From Bryobacterales bacterium (GTDB taxonomy: Bacteria > Acidobacteriota > Terriglobia > Bryobacterales > Bryobacteraceae), in assembly GCA_003132865.1 (NCBI GenBank), contig PKYZ01000381.1:1-16150 (forward strand): a DNA stretch of 16,150 nt, given 5' to 3'. Position numbers and translations under genes: made by a program. Positions 1 through 9,049 of this stretch are shown piece after piece (the stretch's first letter is position 1; the number at the start of each line of letters is the position of its first letter). Under the pieces are notes generated by a model, which worked only from the letters and a program-made list of their open reading frames with translations, ran no database searches and had not been told where the DNA came from.

Positions 1-1167
1 CGCGAGATCGTCAATTCCGCGCGCGAAGGCGGCGCTTCATTGTGCATTTTGTCCGGTCTTGTGGCCGGCGACTTCAGCGCCTACTGGCTGGGTTTCGCCA
101 TCCTCTCCCTGATGAGCATCGCCTATGGAGTCAGCACCCTGGGGCTCGCCAGCCTGATGGTGGCGCCGGCCGTGTTTGCCTTCGGACTGGTGGCTTTCGG
201 CTTCCTCGGTATGGGTCCGGTCACCATCGCGGTGGATAGTTACGGCCCAGTGACCGATAACGCCCAGTCCGTGTTCGAGCTTTCGACCATCGAGACGCTG
301 CCGGGCATCGAAGCCGAGATCCAGCGCGATTTCGGATTCAAACCTAACTTCGAGAAGGGCAAGGAAAATCTGGAAGAGAACGACGGGGCCGGCAACACAT
401 TCAAGGCTACTTCCAAGCCTGTGCTGATCGGCACCGCGGTGGTGGGCGCCACCACCATGATCTTCTCGATCATTGTGGCGCTCACTGACGGTCTGACGAC
501 CCACCTTGCCAACCTCTCGATCCTCTACCCGCCCTTCCTGTTGGGTCTGATTGCCGGCGGCGCGGTGATTTATTGGTTCACGGGCGCATCCATGCAGGCG
601 GTCACCACCGGCGCATATCGCGCGGTGAAATTCATCAAGGAGCATATCAAGCTGGAGAGCGCCGAGAAGGCCTCCGTATCCGACTCCAAGAAGGTGGTGG
701 CCATCTGCACGCAGTACGCGCAGAAGGGCATGCTCAACATCTTTATCGCCGTGTTCTTCGCCACGCTGGCCTTCGCGTTCTTCGAGCCTTTCTACTTCAT
801 CGGCTACCTGATCTCTATCGCCATATTCGGCTTGTTCCAGGCCATCTTCATGGCCGACGCCGGGGGCGCCATGGACAACGCCAAGAAAATTGTCGAGACC
901 GAGTTGAACATGAAGGGCACCGAACTGCATGCCGCCACGGTGGTGGGCGACACAGTGGGCGATCCGCTCAAAGACACCAGCTCGGTGGCGCTGAATCCGA
1001 TCATCAAGTTCACCACGCTGTTCGGGCTGCTGGCCGTGGAACTGGCGGTGTCGCTGAACAACAAGCAAGGCAATACGCTCTCGACCGTGCTCGGCGCGGT
1101 CTTCTTCCTCGTTTCGGTGACGTTCGTGTATCGCAGCTTTTACGGCATGCGGATTGAATCGAAGTGA
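1..1167 (+). CDS. hppA: Membrane-bound proton-translocating pyrophosphatase, C-terminal half (5' end outside window)
   Basis: This integral membrane enzyme hydrolyses cytoplasmic pyrophosphate and couples it to ion pumping. The frame is open from base 1, so about 388 codons of a protein usually 700-800 or more residues long are visible. Recognisable family motifs are the YGPVTDNA segment near 242-265, MADAGGAMDNAKK at 850-888 and GDTVGDPLKDTS from 946, whose Asp and Lys residues bind Mg-pyrophosphate. Between them lie several long hydrophobic segments. The GNTFKATSK stretch has Lys (403-405) at the position that separates potassium-independent (Lys) from potassium-dependent (Ala) enzymes, so a K+-independent type is inferred. 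Compared with well-known bacterial enzymes there is a longer charged insert (about 290-390) before that motif. Proton rather than sodium transport is assumed from the family. The stop codon sits just before the next gene, suggesting co-transcription. Confidence 0.95.
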   Translation, partial: REIVNSAREGGASLCILSGLVAGDFSAYWLGFAILSLMSIAYGVSTLGLASLMVAPAVFAFGLVAFGFLGMGPVTIAVDSYGPVTDNAQSVFELSTIETLPGIEAEIQRDFGFKPNFEKGKENLEENDGAGNTFKATSKPVLIGTAVVGATTMIFSIIVALTDGLTTHLANLSILYPPFLLGLIAGGAVIYWFTGASMQAVTTGAYRAVKFIKEHIKLESAEKASVSDSKKVVAICTQYAQKGMLNIFIAVFFATLAFAFFEPFYFIGYLISIAIFGLFQAIFMADAGGAMDNAKKIVETELNMKGTELHAATVVGDTVGDPLKDTSSVALNPIIKFTTLFGLLAVELAVSLNNKQGNTLSTVLGAVFFLVSVTFVYRSFYGMRIESK

Positions 1168-1171
1168 GGAG
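1166..1171 (+). promoter_or_regulatory. Ribosome binding site GAGGAG for the downstream small gene
   Basis: GAGGAG overlaps the hppA stop codon and ends 4 nt before ATG 1176. It favours ATG 1176 over the in-frame GTG at 1164, which lies upstream of this site. Confidence 0.6.
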
Positions 1172-1175
1172 TGCG

Positions 1176-1622
1176 ATGTCCCGCGCATCTCTGGTTGTGA
1201 CGTTGCTGGCTTGCGGGCTCTCGCTGCATGCGCAGTCCTGGGACGCGTTGCGCGGCCTCGGGCCGGGCGACAAGATCAAGGTCGTCGACACCACCCATCA
1301 GGAACATGTGGGTGGATTCACGGCGTTCTCGGAGCGCGGCCTCTCGATCGAGACCCGCCGCGGGGTGGTGGAGATCGAGCGTGCACGCGTACGCCGCGTG
1401 GAGGTTCGCGCGAGTTCCCGCCGCGTGCGCAACATCCTGATAGGCGCCGGCATCGGGCTCGCGGTGGGCGTAGCCGTCGACCAGACGGTCGGCACTTACT
1501 TCCGCAACGAACAAGGAAATAACGGTGGCGCGCGGGCGGTGACTTACATTGCCCCGATAGCGCTGTTCGCGGGCATCGGCGCGGCGTTGTCTCCTTACCG
1601 CACGATCTACCGCGCGCGGTGA
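1176..1622 (+). CDS. Small exported or membrane-anchored protein of unknown function
   Basis: This is a 148-residue protein that I do not recognise by name. The N-terminus (MSRASLVVTLLACGLSLHAQ) looks like a signal peptide with cleavage after LHA. A short, probably beta-rich segment follows (about residues 25-75: GDKIKVVD, GGFTAFSERGLSIET, VVEIERARVRRVEVR). It is then followed by basic residues and a glycine-rich hydrophobic stretch (NILIGAGIGLAVGVAVDQ) and a second hydrophobic stretch near the C-terminus (YIAPIALFAGIGAALS). Such proteins are common in Acidobacteria as far as I recall, without an assigned role. The start was chosen because a GAGGAG site lies 4 nt upstream. The gene follows hppA with an 8-nt gap and probably shares its transcript. 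A structural or envelope role is only a guess. Confidence 0.78.
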   Translation: MSRASLVVTLLACGLSLHAQSWDALRGLGPGDKIKVVDTTHQEHVGGFTAFSERGLSIETRRGVVEIERARVRRVEVRASSRRVRNILIGAGIGLAVGVAVDQTVGTYFRNEQGNNGGARAVTYIAPIALFAGIGAALSPYRTIYRAR

Positions 1623-1652
1623 CCGATTGTACAATGTCCATGAGGGCATGCA

Positions 1653-2363
1653 TTGATCACCAGGGTCGAAGTCACCAATTTCCGCTGCTTGGTGCTTGTC
1701 GGGCCGAATTCGAGTGCCAAGTCCGCGTTTCTGGATGTTATCGGCTTTATCGGGGATCTCGTTTCTCTCGGTTTGAAGGGGGCCCTTGCCGAGCGGACCG
1801 ACAATTTCTACGATCTGGTCTGGGGACGGGAAGGGGCATCCTTCTCTCTGAGCATCGAAGCACAAATGCCGTCACGCGGCCCGGATGCTGGCAATTGCCC
1901 AACCATCCGTTACGAGGTTCGCGTCGACGGTTCACGATGATGGAGGCAACACGCGAAGCACTATGCAGCGCGGGCTAGCACAACCGGCACTTCTTCCCAG
2001 TAATCGCCGATCGTTCAGGACTTTGGAACCTGCCCGATGACCAAGCCAAGTTTCACGTGGGCGCTTGGTTCAGGGAGCTGTTGCAGGAGGGCGCGCAATT
2101 GGTCGACCTCAATAAGGGTTCGTTGCGGGCCGCACCCCCCTGGCCGGGGTAAGCCGCGCATTTACGACGGGCGGGACCTGGCGCAGACGGCCCTAACGGT
2201 GTCGGAATCCTCGCCCGACGAGTTCACAGGTTTTCTACGTCCCGAGGACAGACATCGGTACGTCATGATTCGCTACAAGAATGGAATCGAGGTGCCTTCG
2301 TGGGCGCTCTCCGACGGAACTCTTCGCCTCCTCGCCTAAACGCTGCTCGCCTACGTGCCCGAC
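1653..2363 (+). pseudogene. Decayed AAA ATPase (OLD/RecF-like), plus-strand part
   Basis: The pieces follow the usual order of an AAA-type ABC-fold ATPase but no single frame joins them. The N-terminus MITRVEVTNFRCL runs straight into VLVGPNSSAKSAFLD, so about a dozen residues normally between the first strand and the P-loop are missing. The P-loop reads GPNSSAKS, with Ala replacing the conserved Gly before Lys. That frame stops at 1938-1940. The gene resumes in a second frame at 1991-2152 (PVIADRSGLWNLPDD, then FRELLQEGAQLVDLNKGSL) and shifts again to a third frame (SPDEFTGFLRPEDRHR, then WALSDGTLRLLA). An in-frame TAA at 2338-2340 follows, and the trace is lost after LAYVPD. The Walker B region typical of the family (EEPENG-like) is absent. 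At least two frameshifts, several stops and deletions make this non-functional. The pieces may represent a former defence or SMC-like ATPase. Confidence 0.8.
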
Positions 2364-2366
2364 TCT

Positions 2367-2432
2367 TAGAAGGACCGGCGAGTGGCTCGTCAGCAGGACC
2401 TGTCCGGAATAGACCGAGGAGAGGGATTGCAC
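2367..2432 (-). pseudogene. Inverted fragment of the same AAA ATPase gene (signature 3' region)
   Basis: Read on the minus strand, these 66 nt give 22 codons containing SLSSVYSGQ and [11 protein letters not shown]. This is the D-loop/H-switch region (TSHSP, the switch histidine) of OLD/RecF-like AAA ATPases, which normally follows the Walker B box about 20 residues after the LAYVP segment. That LAYVP segment ends at 2363 on the plus strand, so the two parts of one gene abut head to head with the Walker B segment missing. The flanking minus-strand codons are only the antisense of the AAA and pglX pieces, so the match is confined to this block. Identification rests on motif recognition. Confidence 0.72.
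2370..2374 (+). promoter_or_regulatory. Possible ribosome binding site AAGGA for the pglX remnant
   Basis: AAGGA lies 7 nt before GTG 2382, the first start codon in the frame of the pglX remnant. It lies inside the inverted ATPase fragment, so if used it is an accidental site created by the rearrangement. Confidence 0.35.
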
Positions 2433-2930
2433 GTTTTGCCGCAGCAGCTCCAGCGCCGCGAAGATGCAGGAGAAAAAGTTGAGATTCCCGTACCGCCCAA
2501 ATACGAAAAAGACGACTTCCTCTCCGGCGATTACTGGCGCCTCCGTGGCAAACTCGACGTCCCCAAGGAGCGTTTCATCTCCTACTCGCCCCTCGCTCGC
2601 GATGCCGACAAGTCTCTTGTAATCGCTTGGGCGGGATACGACCACGGTCAGCAGGCCGTCGCCTTGGCCGGCTACGGCTACGAAATGCGCGGCATGGAAG
2701 CCTGGGACGCCGCACGACTCACCCCCATCCTCGCCGGCCTCCAGCAGCTTCAACCATGGCTCGACCAATGGCACAATGAAATCGATCCCGAGAGACAGCA
2801 GCGATTGAACGAATTCATTCGCAGTTTCTTCGAAGGCGAACTGGCTCAGCTTTCGCTCACCGAGGAACAGGTCCGCGCCTGGCACCCGCCCGCTCAGGCC
2901 GCCCGCGCCAGTCGCAGGAAAAAACGATGA
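2382..2930 (+). CDS. pglX: BREX-2 PglX methyltransferase remnant: C-terminal domain only
   Basis: In BREX-2, PglX is an adenine-specific DNA methyltransferase of roughly 1200 residues. Here only its C-terminal domain (listed as DUF7008 as I recall) is left. From about residue 20 the frame shows [18 protein letters not shown], then [18 protein letters not shown], a [11 protein letters not shown] motif, [21 protein letters not shown] and a basic tail. No SAM-binding or NPPY methylase motif is present. The first 17 codons (2382-2432) are the antisense of the inverted ATPase fragment, so the frame is a chimera: new start codon, then genuine pglX. The stop overlaps the pglY start by 4 bp (ATGA at 2927-2930), the original operon junction. 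A 182-residue product may be made from GTG 2382 but cannot methylate DNA alone. Confidence 0.8.
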   Translation: MARQQDLSGIDRGEGLHVLPQQLQRREDAGEKVEIPVPPKYEKDDFLSGDYWRLRGKLDVPKERFISYSPLARDADKSLVIAWAGYDHGQQAVALAGYGYEMRGMEAWDAARLTPILAGLQQLQPWLDQWHNEIDPERQQRLNEFIRSFFEGELAQLSLTEEQVRAWHPPAQAARASRRKKR

Positions 2931-5900
2931 CGCCTCAAATCAACAAGCCCACCCTTGGCGAACTGTTCGACCTCCCCGAACACGTGGGCGCCAACGACTT
3001 CGTCCTCAAGCTCACCGAGGCAATCGCGCGCCCGGAGACCACTGTTAAGGACTACGTCGTTACCGATCAGCTTCGCCGCTGCTTCGATGACGCTCTCGCG
3101 CTCGTTAAGGATGCGATCGGAACCCACCGCAGCACGGGCGCCTACCTCCACGGCAGTTTCGGCACCGGTAAGAGCCATTTCATGGCAATGCTCTACCTGC
3201 TGTTGAGTGGCGATACGCGAGCCCGCTCTCTGCCCGACCTAGCTGAAGTAGTAGCCAAGCATGAGTGGACCGCCGGCAAAAAGTTCCTTCTCGTCCCCTA
3301 TCACATGATCGGCGCGGAGACTGTCGAAGAACGCGTGCTCGGCGGCTATCTAGACCGAATGCACGAACTCCATCCGGATGCGCCTCCGCCCGCTCTCTAC
3401 GATGCTGATGCCATGATGGGCAACGCCCTCAAACTGCGTGAGCAGTTCGGCGACGAGGCGTTCTTCCGCGCTCTGAACGAATCCGCCGCGGATGATGGTT
3501 GGGGAGACGCCGCCCGCTGGGATGACGCAAGTTTCGCAGCCGCCGCGAAAGCCGACGCCCGGTCCCGCGAACGGTCCGAGTTGGTCGGCGCCCTCGCCCA
3601 CTCGCTCATGCCAGGCGCGCGCCACACCGTCGCCACCGTCGATCTGGATACCGGGCTCGCCCTCATCAGCCAGCATGCCAAATCGCTTGGCTATGACGCC
3701 GTCATCCTTTTCCTGGATGAGCTTATCCTCTGGTTGGCCAGCCGCGCAGCCGACGCAGCCTGGCTCACTCGCGAAGGCCCTAAGCTGGCCAAGCTCGTCG
3801 AAAGTGGCAATGCCAACCGCCCGGTGCCCATCATCAGCTTTGTCGCGCGGCAACGCGCCATCCGCGAGCTCATCGGCAAGGCGGGACTCGGCTCCCAACA
3901 GGCCCTCGTCGAGGAGGCCCTGGAATGGTGGGAGAAGCGCTTCTCCACCATCACTCTGGAAGACCGCAACCTCGCCACCATCGCACGCCGCCGCCTGCTC
4001 AAGCCCAAGAACGAAGCCGCTCGCCAGCTCATCGAAGCCGAGTTCGCCGGCATCACGAAGCTTGGTAATTCGGTGATCGATACGATCGTCACCAGCAAGA
4101 GTGACAGCGGCCAGTTCCGCGAACTCTATCCCTTCACCCCCGCGCTGGTCGAAGTCCTCATCACCGTGGCCTCCGCCCTCCAGCGCGAACGCACCGTGCT
4201 CAACGTCATGGCCCAGATCCTGGTGAAGGCACGCAACCGCATGCGCCTCGGCGATCTGGTCCCCGTGGGCGAATTGTTCGTCGAAATGCGCGATGGCTAC
4301 GATCCCTTCGGCATTGCTCTCAAGCAGCAGTTCGATAACGCCCGCAAACTCTGGGAGCGCAAACTGCGCCCCCTCATCGAATCCGAAGCTGGCGCTTCTT
4401 ACGACGATCTAGACAAGCTCCCGCCCGATCAACCCAAGGCCCGTATGTTGCGTGCCCATGAGCGCATCGCCGGCACCCTGATTCTCGCCGGCCTTGCGCC
4501 CGATCTCGAACCTCTCCGCGGGCTCACTGGTCCCCGGCTCGCCGCCCTGAACTACGGAAGCCTCCGCCCGTTTCTTCCCGGCACCGAAGGGCGTGAGGCC
4601 CTCACACTTTGCCGCCGCTGGGTAAGCAGTGGCATCGGCGAAATCCGGGTAGGACCCGGCGCCGAGAGCCAGGCCACCCTCAGCGTCCAACTTACCAGCG
4701 TGGATATCGAGTCCATCCTCGGCAACGCCAAGCATGAGGATAGCCACGGCAATCGCCTGCTCAAAGCCACTGACCTCTTCTTTGCGGAAATGGAAATGGA
4801 CTCCGCGCGCCAGTACCCGCTCAACTACAGACTGACCTGGCGCGGCACACCAAGAACGTGCGAAATATCGATCCTGAACGTCCGCGAAGCCGGCGAGCGC
4901 GAGCTTGCGCCCAGCGGCGAGGACTGGCATCTGGTCATCGATCTGCCGATTGATCGCGACCAGCATACGCCTCAGGACGATCTGGCTCAGTTCCGCCGAG
5001 TGGAATCCCGCATCGCAGCGCCCATGAAGACCCTCATCTGGCTGCCCACGTTTCTGAGCGAACGCACCCGCTCGGAGTTGGGCCGCTACGCCATTCTCGA
5101 CTATCTTCTGAAGGGCGAGAAGCTACGCGAATACAGCCAGCACCTTTCAGCATTGGAGCGTGAAGAGGCGCGCGCCGTCATGGACAGCATGAAGCGTGAG
5201 CTTGAAGTGCGCCTCCGCAACGCTATTCGGTCTGCATACGGCGTGGGGAAACCCGAATCCGGGGCGCTTGATGAGGCGAGCCGGCTCGATCCAGCGGACC
5301 AGTTTCTATCCCTCGATCGCGACTTGCAGCTTCAGCCGCCATCAGCCGGCACCCTCATCGATGCCGCGCGCCGCCTGATCCGCCAGGCGCTCGATCATGA
5401 ATTCCCTGGTCATCCCCAATTCAACGAGGATGAGATCAAGCTGGGGCGCAAGTATATCGAAACGGCCTACACTGAGGTGTTGGCCGCGTTGCGCGACCCC
5501 GAGGGCCGCAAGGCCACTGATAAGGAAATCCGAAAACAGATCCGTCCCTTGCTGGAGCCGTTGCGTCTGGCGCACGTCACGGAGCAGCATACCGTGCCTA
5601 TGCGCGACTGGCTCGATCACTTCGACCGCAAGGAGCACGAGCACGGTGGGCCCGTAACGGTCGGCAAATTGCGCACCTGGCTGGACGAACGCAGGCGCAT
5701 GGGGCTGCCTCGTGAGCTCCAAGACCTGATTATCCTTGTCTATGCGGCGCCATCCAATCGCAGCTTCCGCGACGCCTTCGGTCCTGCCGATCCGGCAATC
5801 GGCCGCTTGCGCGACGAGTGGAAGCTGGAACCGCAAGAACTTCCGCCCCAGGAAATATGGGACGTTGCTCGCGAACGCGCCAGCACGCTCTTCGGCAAGC

Positions 5901-6562
5901 CCGCGTCCCCGTTGTGCAGCGCCACGAATCTGGATAAGTTGGCCGCCGAAGTAATCACAGAGGCGGACGTACGCCGCGCCAATGTTCACCAGTTGGTTGA
6001 AAGCTTGCGTCGAGTTGTGCCGGCCGACGCCGACCGTATGAAGACCGCCATCGCTTGTGTTCGTCTGATCGACCGACTGGACCCGAAACTCAAGCCCATT
6101 GAGGTAGTGAAACGAATTCATGCTGCCGAGATCGCGACATCCCTAACGGCTATGGAACGGGCTATGGCATATGCATCCACTGTGGTCACCGCCATCGAGC
6201 ACGCGAACTGGCCGCTCTTCGAAGGCTTGAAGTCCGTTCCAGCCGGTGCCCATATTCTTGCTCGGCTCAATGAAGCACTGGAGAACGACGAGCACGTGTT
6301 TCACCTGACGGACCGTCTCCGCGAATGCTCTGGCGATGCTGCCCGTCTGCTCCTCGAACGCGCTCCGGTTCCGCCGCCTCCACCTCCACCAGTCGAAACT
6401 GTGACGCCCGTTCAGCGCGAGGTGAGGCCGTCGGGAAAACAAACTGTTTCTAGAGTTAAGAAACAGTCCGCGTCGCTTGCCGACACTTTGGGAGAGTTGC
6501 AGCAGGTTGCAGATGATTACCCGAACGCTGAGATCGACATCGAGTGGGAGATCCGCGAATGA
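2927..6562 (+). CDS. pglY: BREX-2 ATPase PglY
   Basis: This is a 1211-residue cytoplasmic P-loop ATPase of the BREX-2 phage exclusion system, the size expected for PglY (family DUF6079 as I recall). The N-terminal ATPase domain has a Walker A motif GSFGTGKS at residues 76-83 and a Walker B motif [10 protein letters not shown] at 261-270 with Asp-Glu at 264-265. The rest is a long, largely helical region without a motif I can name. Near the C-terminus a run of prolines (about residues 1148-1156) forms a linker before an acidic tail. ATG 2927 overlaps the pglX stop, and the stop codon overlaps ATG of pglZ (ATGA, 6559-6562), which argues for translational coupling. The frame is undamaged over 3.6 kb, unlike its neighbours. 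Its biochemical role in exclusion is not established; ATP-driven remodelling or DNA translocation is inferred from the fold. Confidence 0.92.
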   Translation: MTPQINKPTLGELFDLPEHVGANDFVLKLTEAIARPETTVKDYVVTDQLRRCFDDALALVKDAIGTHRSTGAYLHGSFGTGKSHFMAMLYLLLSGDTRARSLPDLAEVVAKHEWTAGKKFLLVPYHMIGAETVEERVLGGYLDRMHELHPDAPPPALYDADAMMGNALKLREQFGDEAFFRALNESAADDGWGDAARWDDASFAAAAKADARSRERSELVGALAHSLMPGARHTVATVDLDTGLALISQHAKSLGYDAVILFLDELILWLASRAADAAWLTREGPKLAKLVESGNANRPVPIISFVARQRAIRELIGKAGLGSQQALVEEALEWWEKRFSTITLEDRNLATIARRRLLKPKNEAARQLIEAEFAGITKLGNSVIDTIVTSKSDSGQFRELYPFTPALVEVLITVASALQRERTVLNVMAQILVKARNRMRLGDLVPVGELFVEMRDGYDPFGIALKQQFDNARKLWERKLRPLIESEAGASYDDLDKLPPDQPKARMLRAHERIAGTLILAGLAPDLEPLRGLTGPRLAALNYGSLRPFLPGTEGREALTLCRRWVSSGIGEIRVGPGAESQATLSVQLTSVDIESILGNAKHEDSHGNRLLKATDLFFAEMEMDSARQYPLNYRLTWRGTPRTCEISILNVREAGERELAPSGEDWHLVIDLPIDRDQHTPQDDLAQFRRVESRIAAPMKTLIWLPTFLSERTRSELGRYAILDYLLKGEKLREYSQHLSALEREEARAVMDSMKRELEVRLRNAIRSAYGVGKPESGALDEASRLDPADQFLSLDRDLQLQPPSAGTLIDAARRLIRQALDHEFPGHPQFNEDEIKLGRKYIETAYTEVLAALRDPEGRKATDKEIRKQIRPLLEPLRLAHVTEQHTVPMRDWLDHFDRKEHEHGGPVTVGKLRTWLDERRRMGLPRELQDLIILVYAAPSNRSFRDAFGPADPAIGRLRDEWKLEPQELPPQEIWDVARERASTLFGKPASPLCSATNLDKLAAEVITEADVRRANVHQLVESLRRVVPADADRMKTAIACVRLIDRLDPKLKPIEVVKRIHAAEIATSLTAMERAMAYASTVVTAIEHANWPLFEGLKSVPAGAHILARLNEALENDEHVFHLTDRLRECSGDAARLLLERAPVPPPPPPPVETVTPVQREVRPSGKQTVSRVKKQSASLADTLGELQQVADDYPNAEIDIEWEIRE

Positions 6563-9049
6563 CCGGAGCGCTCCTCGAAGCCACGGTAAAGCAAGCGCTG
6601 GAACGTAGGAAGAATCCACAGCTTGCCATCGGGGTCCACAGCGCCACGCCACCCGATTCCGATTCGGTGCATGAGCTCCGTGTCGCCTGGTGCCGCTCGA
6701 TGCTCGAAATGCGGGAACAGCTCTCGTCCGGTGAACCCGGCAAGCTGGTAATCGTTAGTCCCATCGAAGAACTGGCGGACGACTTGCGCGCCCGTCTTTA
6801 TAAACGTGCGTTGCTCCCAATCGATACCTGGAAGGTGCTCCAGCAATCGTATGGTGCCCGCGATGTCGAAGGGCAGCTCAAGGCGGACCGTATCCTCGGA
6901 GAAGCGTTGCTCCGCTACCCGGCGGTTCCTGTCCCCGGTGGGCTCATCACCGAAGAGATCGCCTGGCAAGTGATTGGTCGCGAAGTTTTCGATCTCGGAG
7001 TGCGGCCGGACGCCGTAGACCTCCTCCAGTGGGTCCACACGAAGGCTCAGGACCGCTTCACGACCGCATCGCCTGAATTGCGCGAAAGACTGTCGGCATG
7101 GCTGATGCGCACCCCCGGTCCTATCGCCGAGACTTTCCTCGCCGTCGCCGCGGCTGGGCATTCGCGGGATGCGGTAGCGATAGGGCTGGCATTGCGAGCT
7201 CTGCTGGCAGACGCCGCGAACCCGGAACTCGCACAGGCTCTGGTCCGCGTGGAGCGGTATACCTCCAACCGCCCGCTCTCCCGCGAGATCGCTGAAGCTT
7301 GGGCTGCCGCCGCCGAGAAGTTGGTGACGGCGGACCAGATTGAAGCCTCTGATCGCATTCTCAACGATCTTGGCGCAGCTCAGTTTGCCTACCTCAGCCG
7401 CTGGTCTGTCCGTGGTAATCAGCAGCGCATCGATGACTTCGCCGCCGAACTGGCGCCCTTGCCAAGGAGCACTGACACACTCGAACGCCTCATCACCGAA
7501 CTGCGCGACCGCAATTGGCCCACCGCCGAACGCTCCATCCTCGGCCGTCTGGAGATGTCTGTCCGGCTGCTGCGCTGGCTCCATACCGCCGACCCCACCC
7601 TAGCTGATTTCGAGGAGTGCGCGCTCTGGTACGCACGCGAAGGCAGTTGGGTGGATTGGGCGCGAACTCGAATCCGTGGAGGCTACGAACGCGGTCCTCT
7701 GGCCGCCGCGCTTGCCAATCTCACTGCCGCCGTCAAAGAACGGCGCGAGCGGCAAAACCGCCAATTTGCCGCAATGCTAGCGGCCTGGAACAACCAAGGC
7801 GCCCATTTCCAGAAGCTCATCGGTGTTGAGTCAATCATCGAGCGCGATATCGTGCCTCTTGCCCTAAAGGAGGAACCCGTCCTGGTCATCATCCTCGACG
7901 GCATGAGCTTCGCCGTATGCCGCGAGCTCTCGGTTGAACTCGCCGCTCGTCGCTGGACCGCATTGTCGTCCGACACGCTGGAAATCCCTCCCGCTGTTTC
8001 TGCGCTGCCCTCTGTGACGGAGTTCTCGCGGTACTCATTGCTCAGCGGCGGTCTGGCGCGAGGAAGCCAAGGAGCGGAGGAGCTTGCCTGGTGTACGCAC
8101 TCAGCGTTGGTCGCCGCAAGTGGGAAGCAACATCCGCCCGTTCTCTTCCATAAGAACGACTTGAGCGCCATGGCCGGCACGGATTCACCGGCTCTCCGTG
8201 AAATCGCCGATATCAGACGGCTCGTCGTTGGAGTTGTCATCAACGCCATCGATGACAGCCTCAGCGGTCCTGTCCAGATTGCGCCCGATTGGAACCTGGA
8301 GTATCTCGCAGTTCTGCGTCCTCTGCTTGACGAAGCTGCCGCCGCCGGCCGAAACGTCCTGCTCACCGCGGATCACGGACACATCCTGGACTATGGAACG
8401 GAATGCCGTCGCCATGAGGGTTCTGATCGTTATCGCCCCGGCAAAGGCACCACCGCCGGCGAATACTGCCTCGAAGGCGGCCGTGTAGTTGGCTTGGCCG
8501 TAGTCACCACCCTCGGGGTAGAAGGCATCCGGTACAGTTCACGACCGCGCAACGGCTATCACGGTGGCATCACCCCGCAAGAGTGTTTGGTTCCTGTGAT
8601 GTTCTTCGTCCAGTCCGGCCCGCCCCATCTCCGGTTGGAAGGAAGTCGTGGAAGCCCAGCCAGAATGGTGGTTGGCAGGGGCGCCCATCCCAGCGAAGGA
8701 ATCCAAGGCCAAACGGAAACCAAAGCAACAGCAGACGCTGTTCGCCGAGGATTGGATTTCCAGCCTCATGGCCAGCGATCTCTTCCGCCAGCAGATGGAC
8801 CTGCCCGGTAACCGGATCCAGCCGGATCGTCTGGCCGCCGTGCTGCGTGCGCTCGATGCGGCAGGCAACCGCCTGTTGCGTGCCGCGTTCGCGTCCCGGA
8901 TGTCATTGCCGCTCGTCCGCGTCAATACGACGGTTGCCGCCATGCAGCGCGTCCTCAATTACGATGGTTATGGCATCCTGACTATCGACGAAGCCTCCGA
9001 CATGGTCGTCCTCGACCGCCCGCTTTTGGAGCGCCAGTTCAACCTATGA
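6559..9049 (+). pseudogene. pglZ: BREX-2 phosphatase-fold protein PglZ, interrupted by one frameshift
   Basis: PglZ has an alkaline-phosphatase fold and is the hallmark protein of BREX systems. The first frame runs from ATG 6559 to a stop at 8809-8811. It holds all visible catalytic-domain motifs: IILDGMS with the metal-binding Asp at residue 447, LPSVTEFSRYSLLSG, TADHGH with Asp605-His606, and YHGGITPQE with His668. At about 8611-8625 the homologous reading moves to the next frame (PISGWKEVVEAQPEWW, then TLFAEDWISSL) and ends at 9047-9049 with a helical C-terminal domain. Total length is 3n+1, so removal of one base would give a normal 829-residue protein. As written, the product is 750 residues with about 60 foreign residues at its end. 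Start by 4-bp overlap with pglY; GTG 6544 is possible but less likely. The shift lies in a C-rich run (GGCCCGCCCC), so a sequencing error is possible. Confidence 0.9.

Noticed and set aside
37..1188. Long open frame (383 codons) on the minus strand opposite hppA
   Set aside because: Rich in His, Arg, Gly and Glu with no motif; it mirrors the codon pattern of hppA, which has clear family motifs.
1625..1634. 10-bp palindrome ATTGTACAAT containing a TACAAT -10-like hexamer
   Set aside because: No matching -35 at proper spacing, and it precedes a pseudogene; could be chance.
2235..2885. Minus-strand frame of 216 codons across the ATPase and pglX remnants
   Set aside because: Only 2367-2432 has homology-like content; the remainder is antisense of pglX, which has clear motifs on the plus strand.
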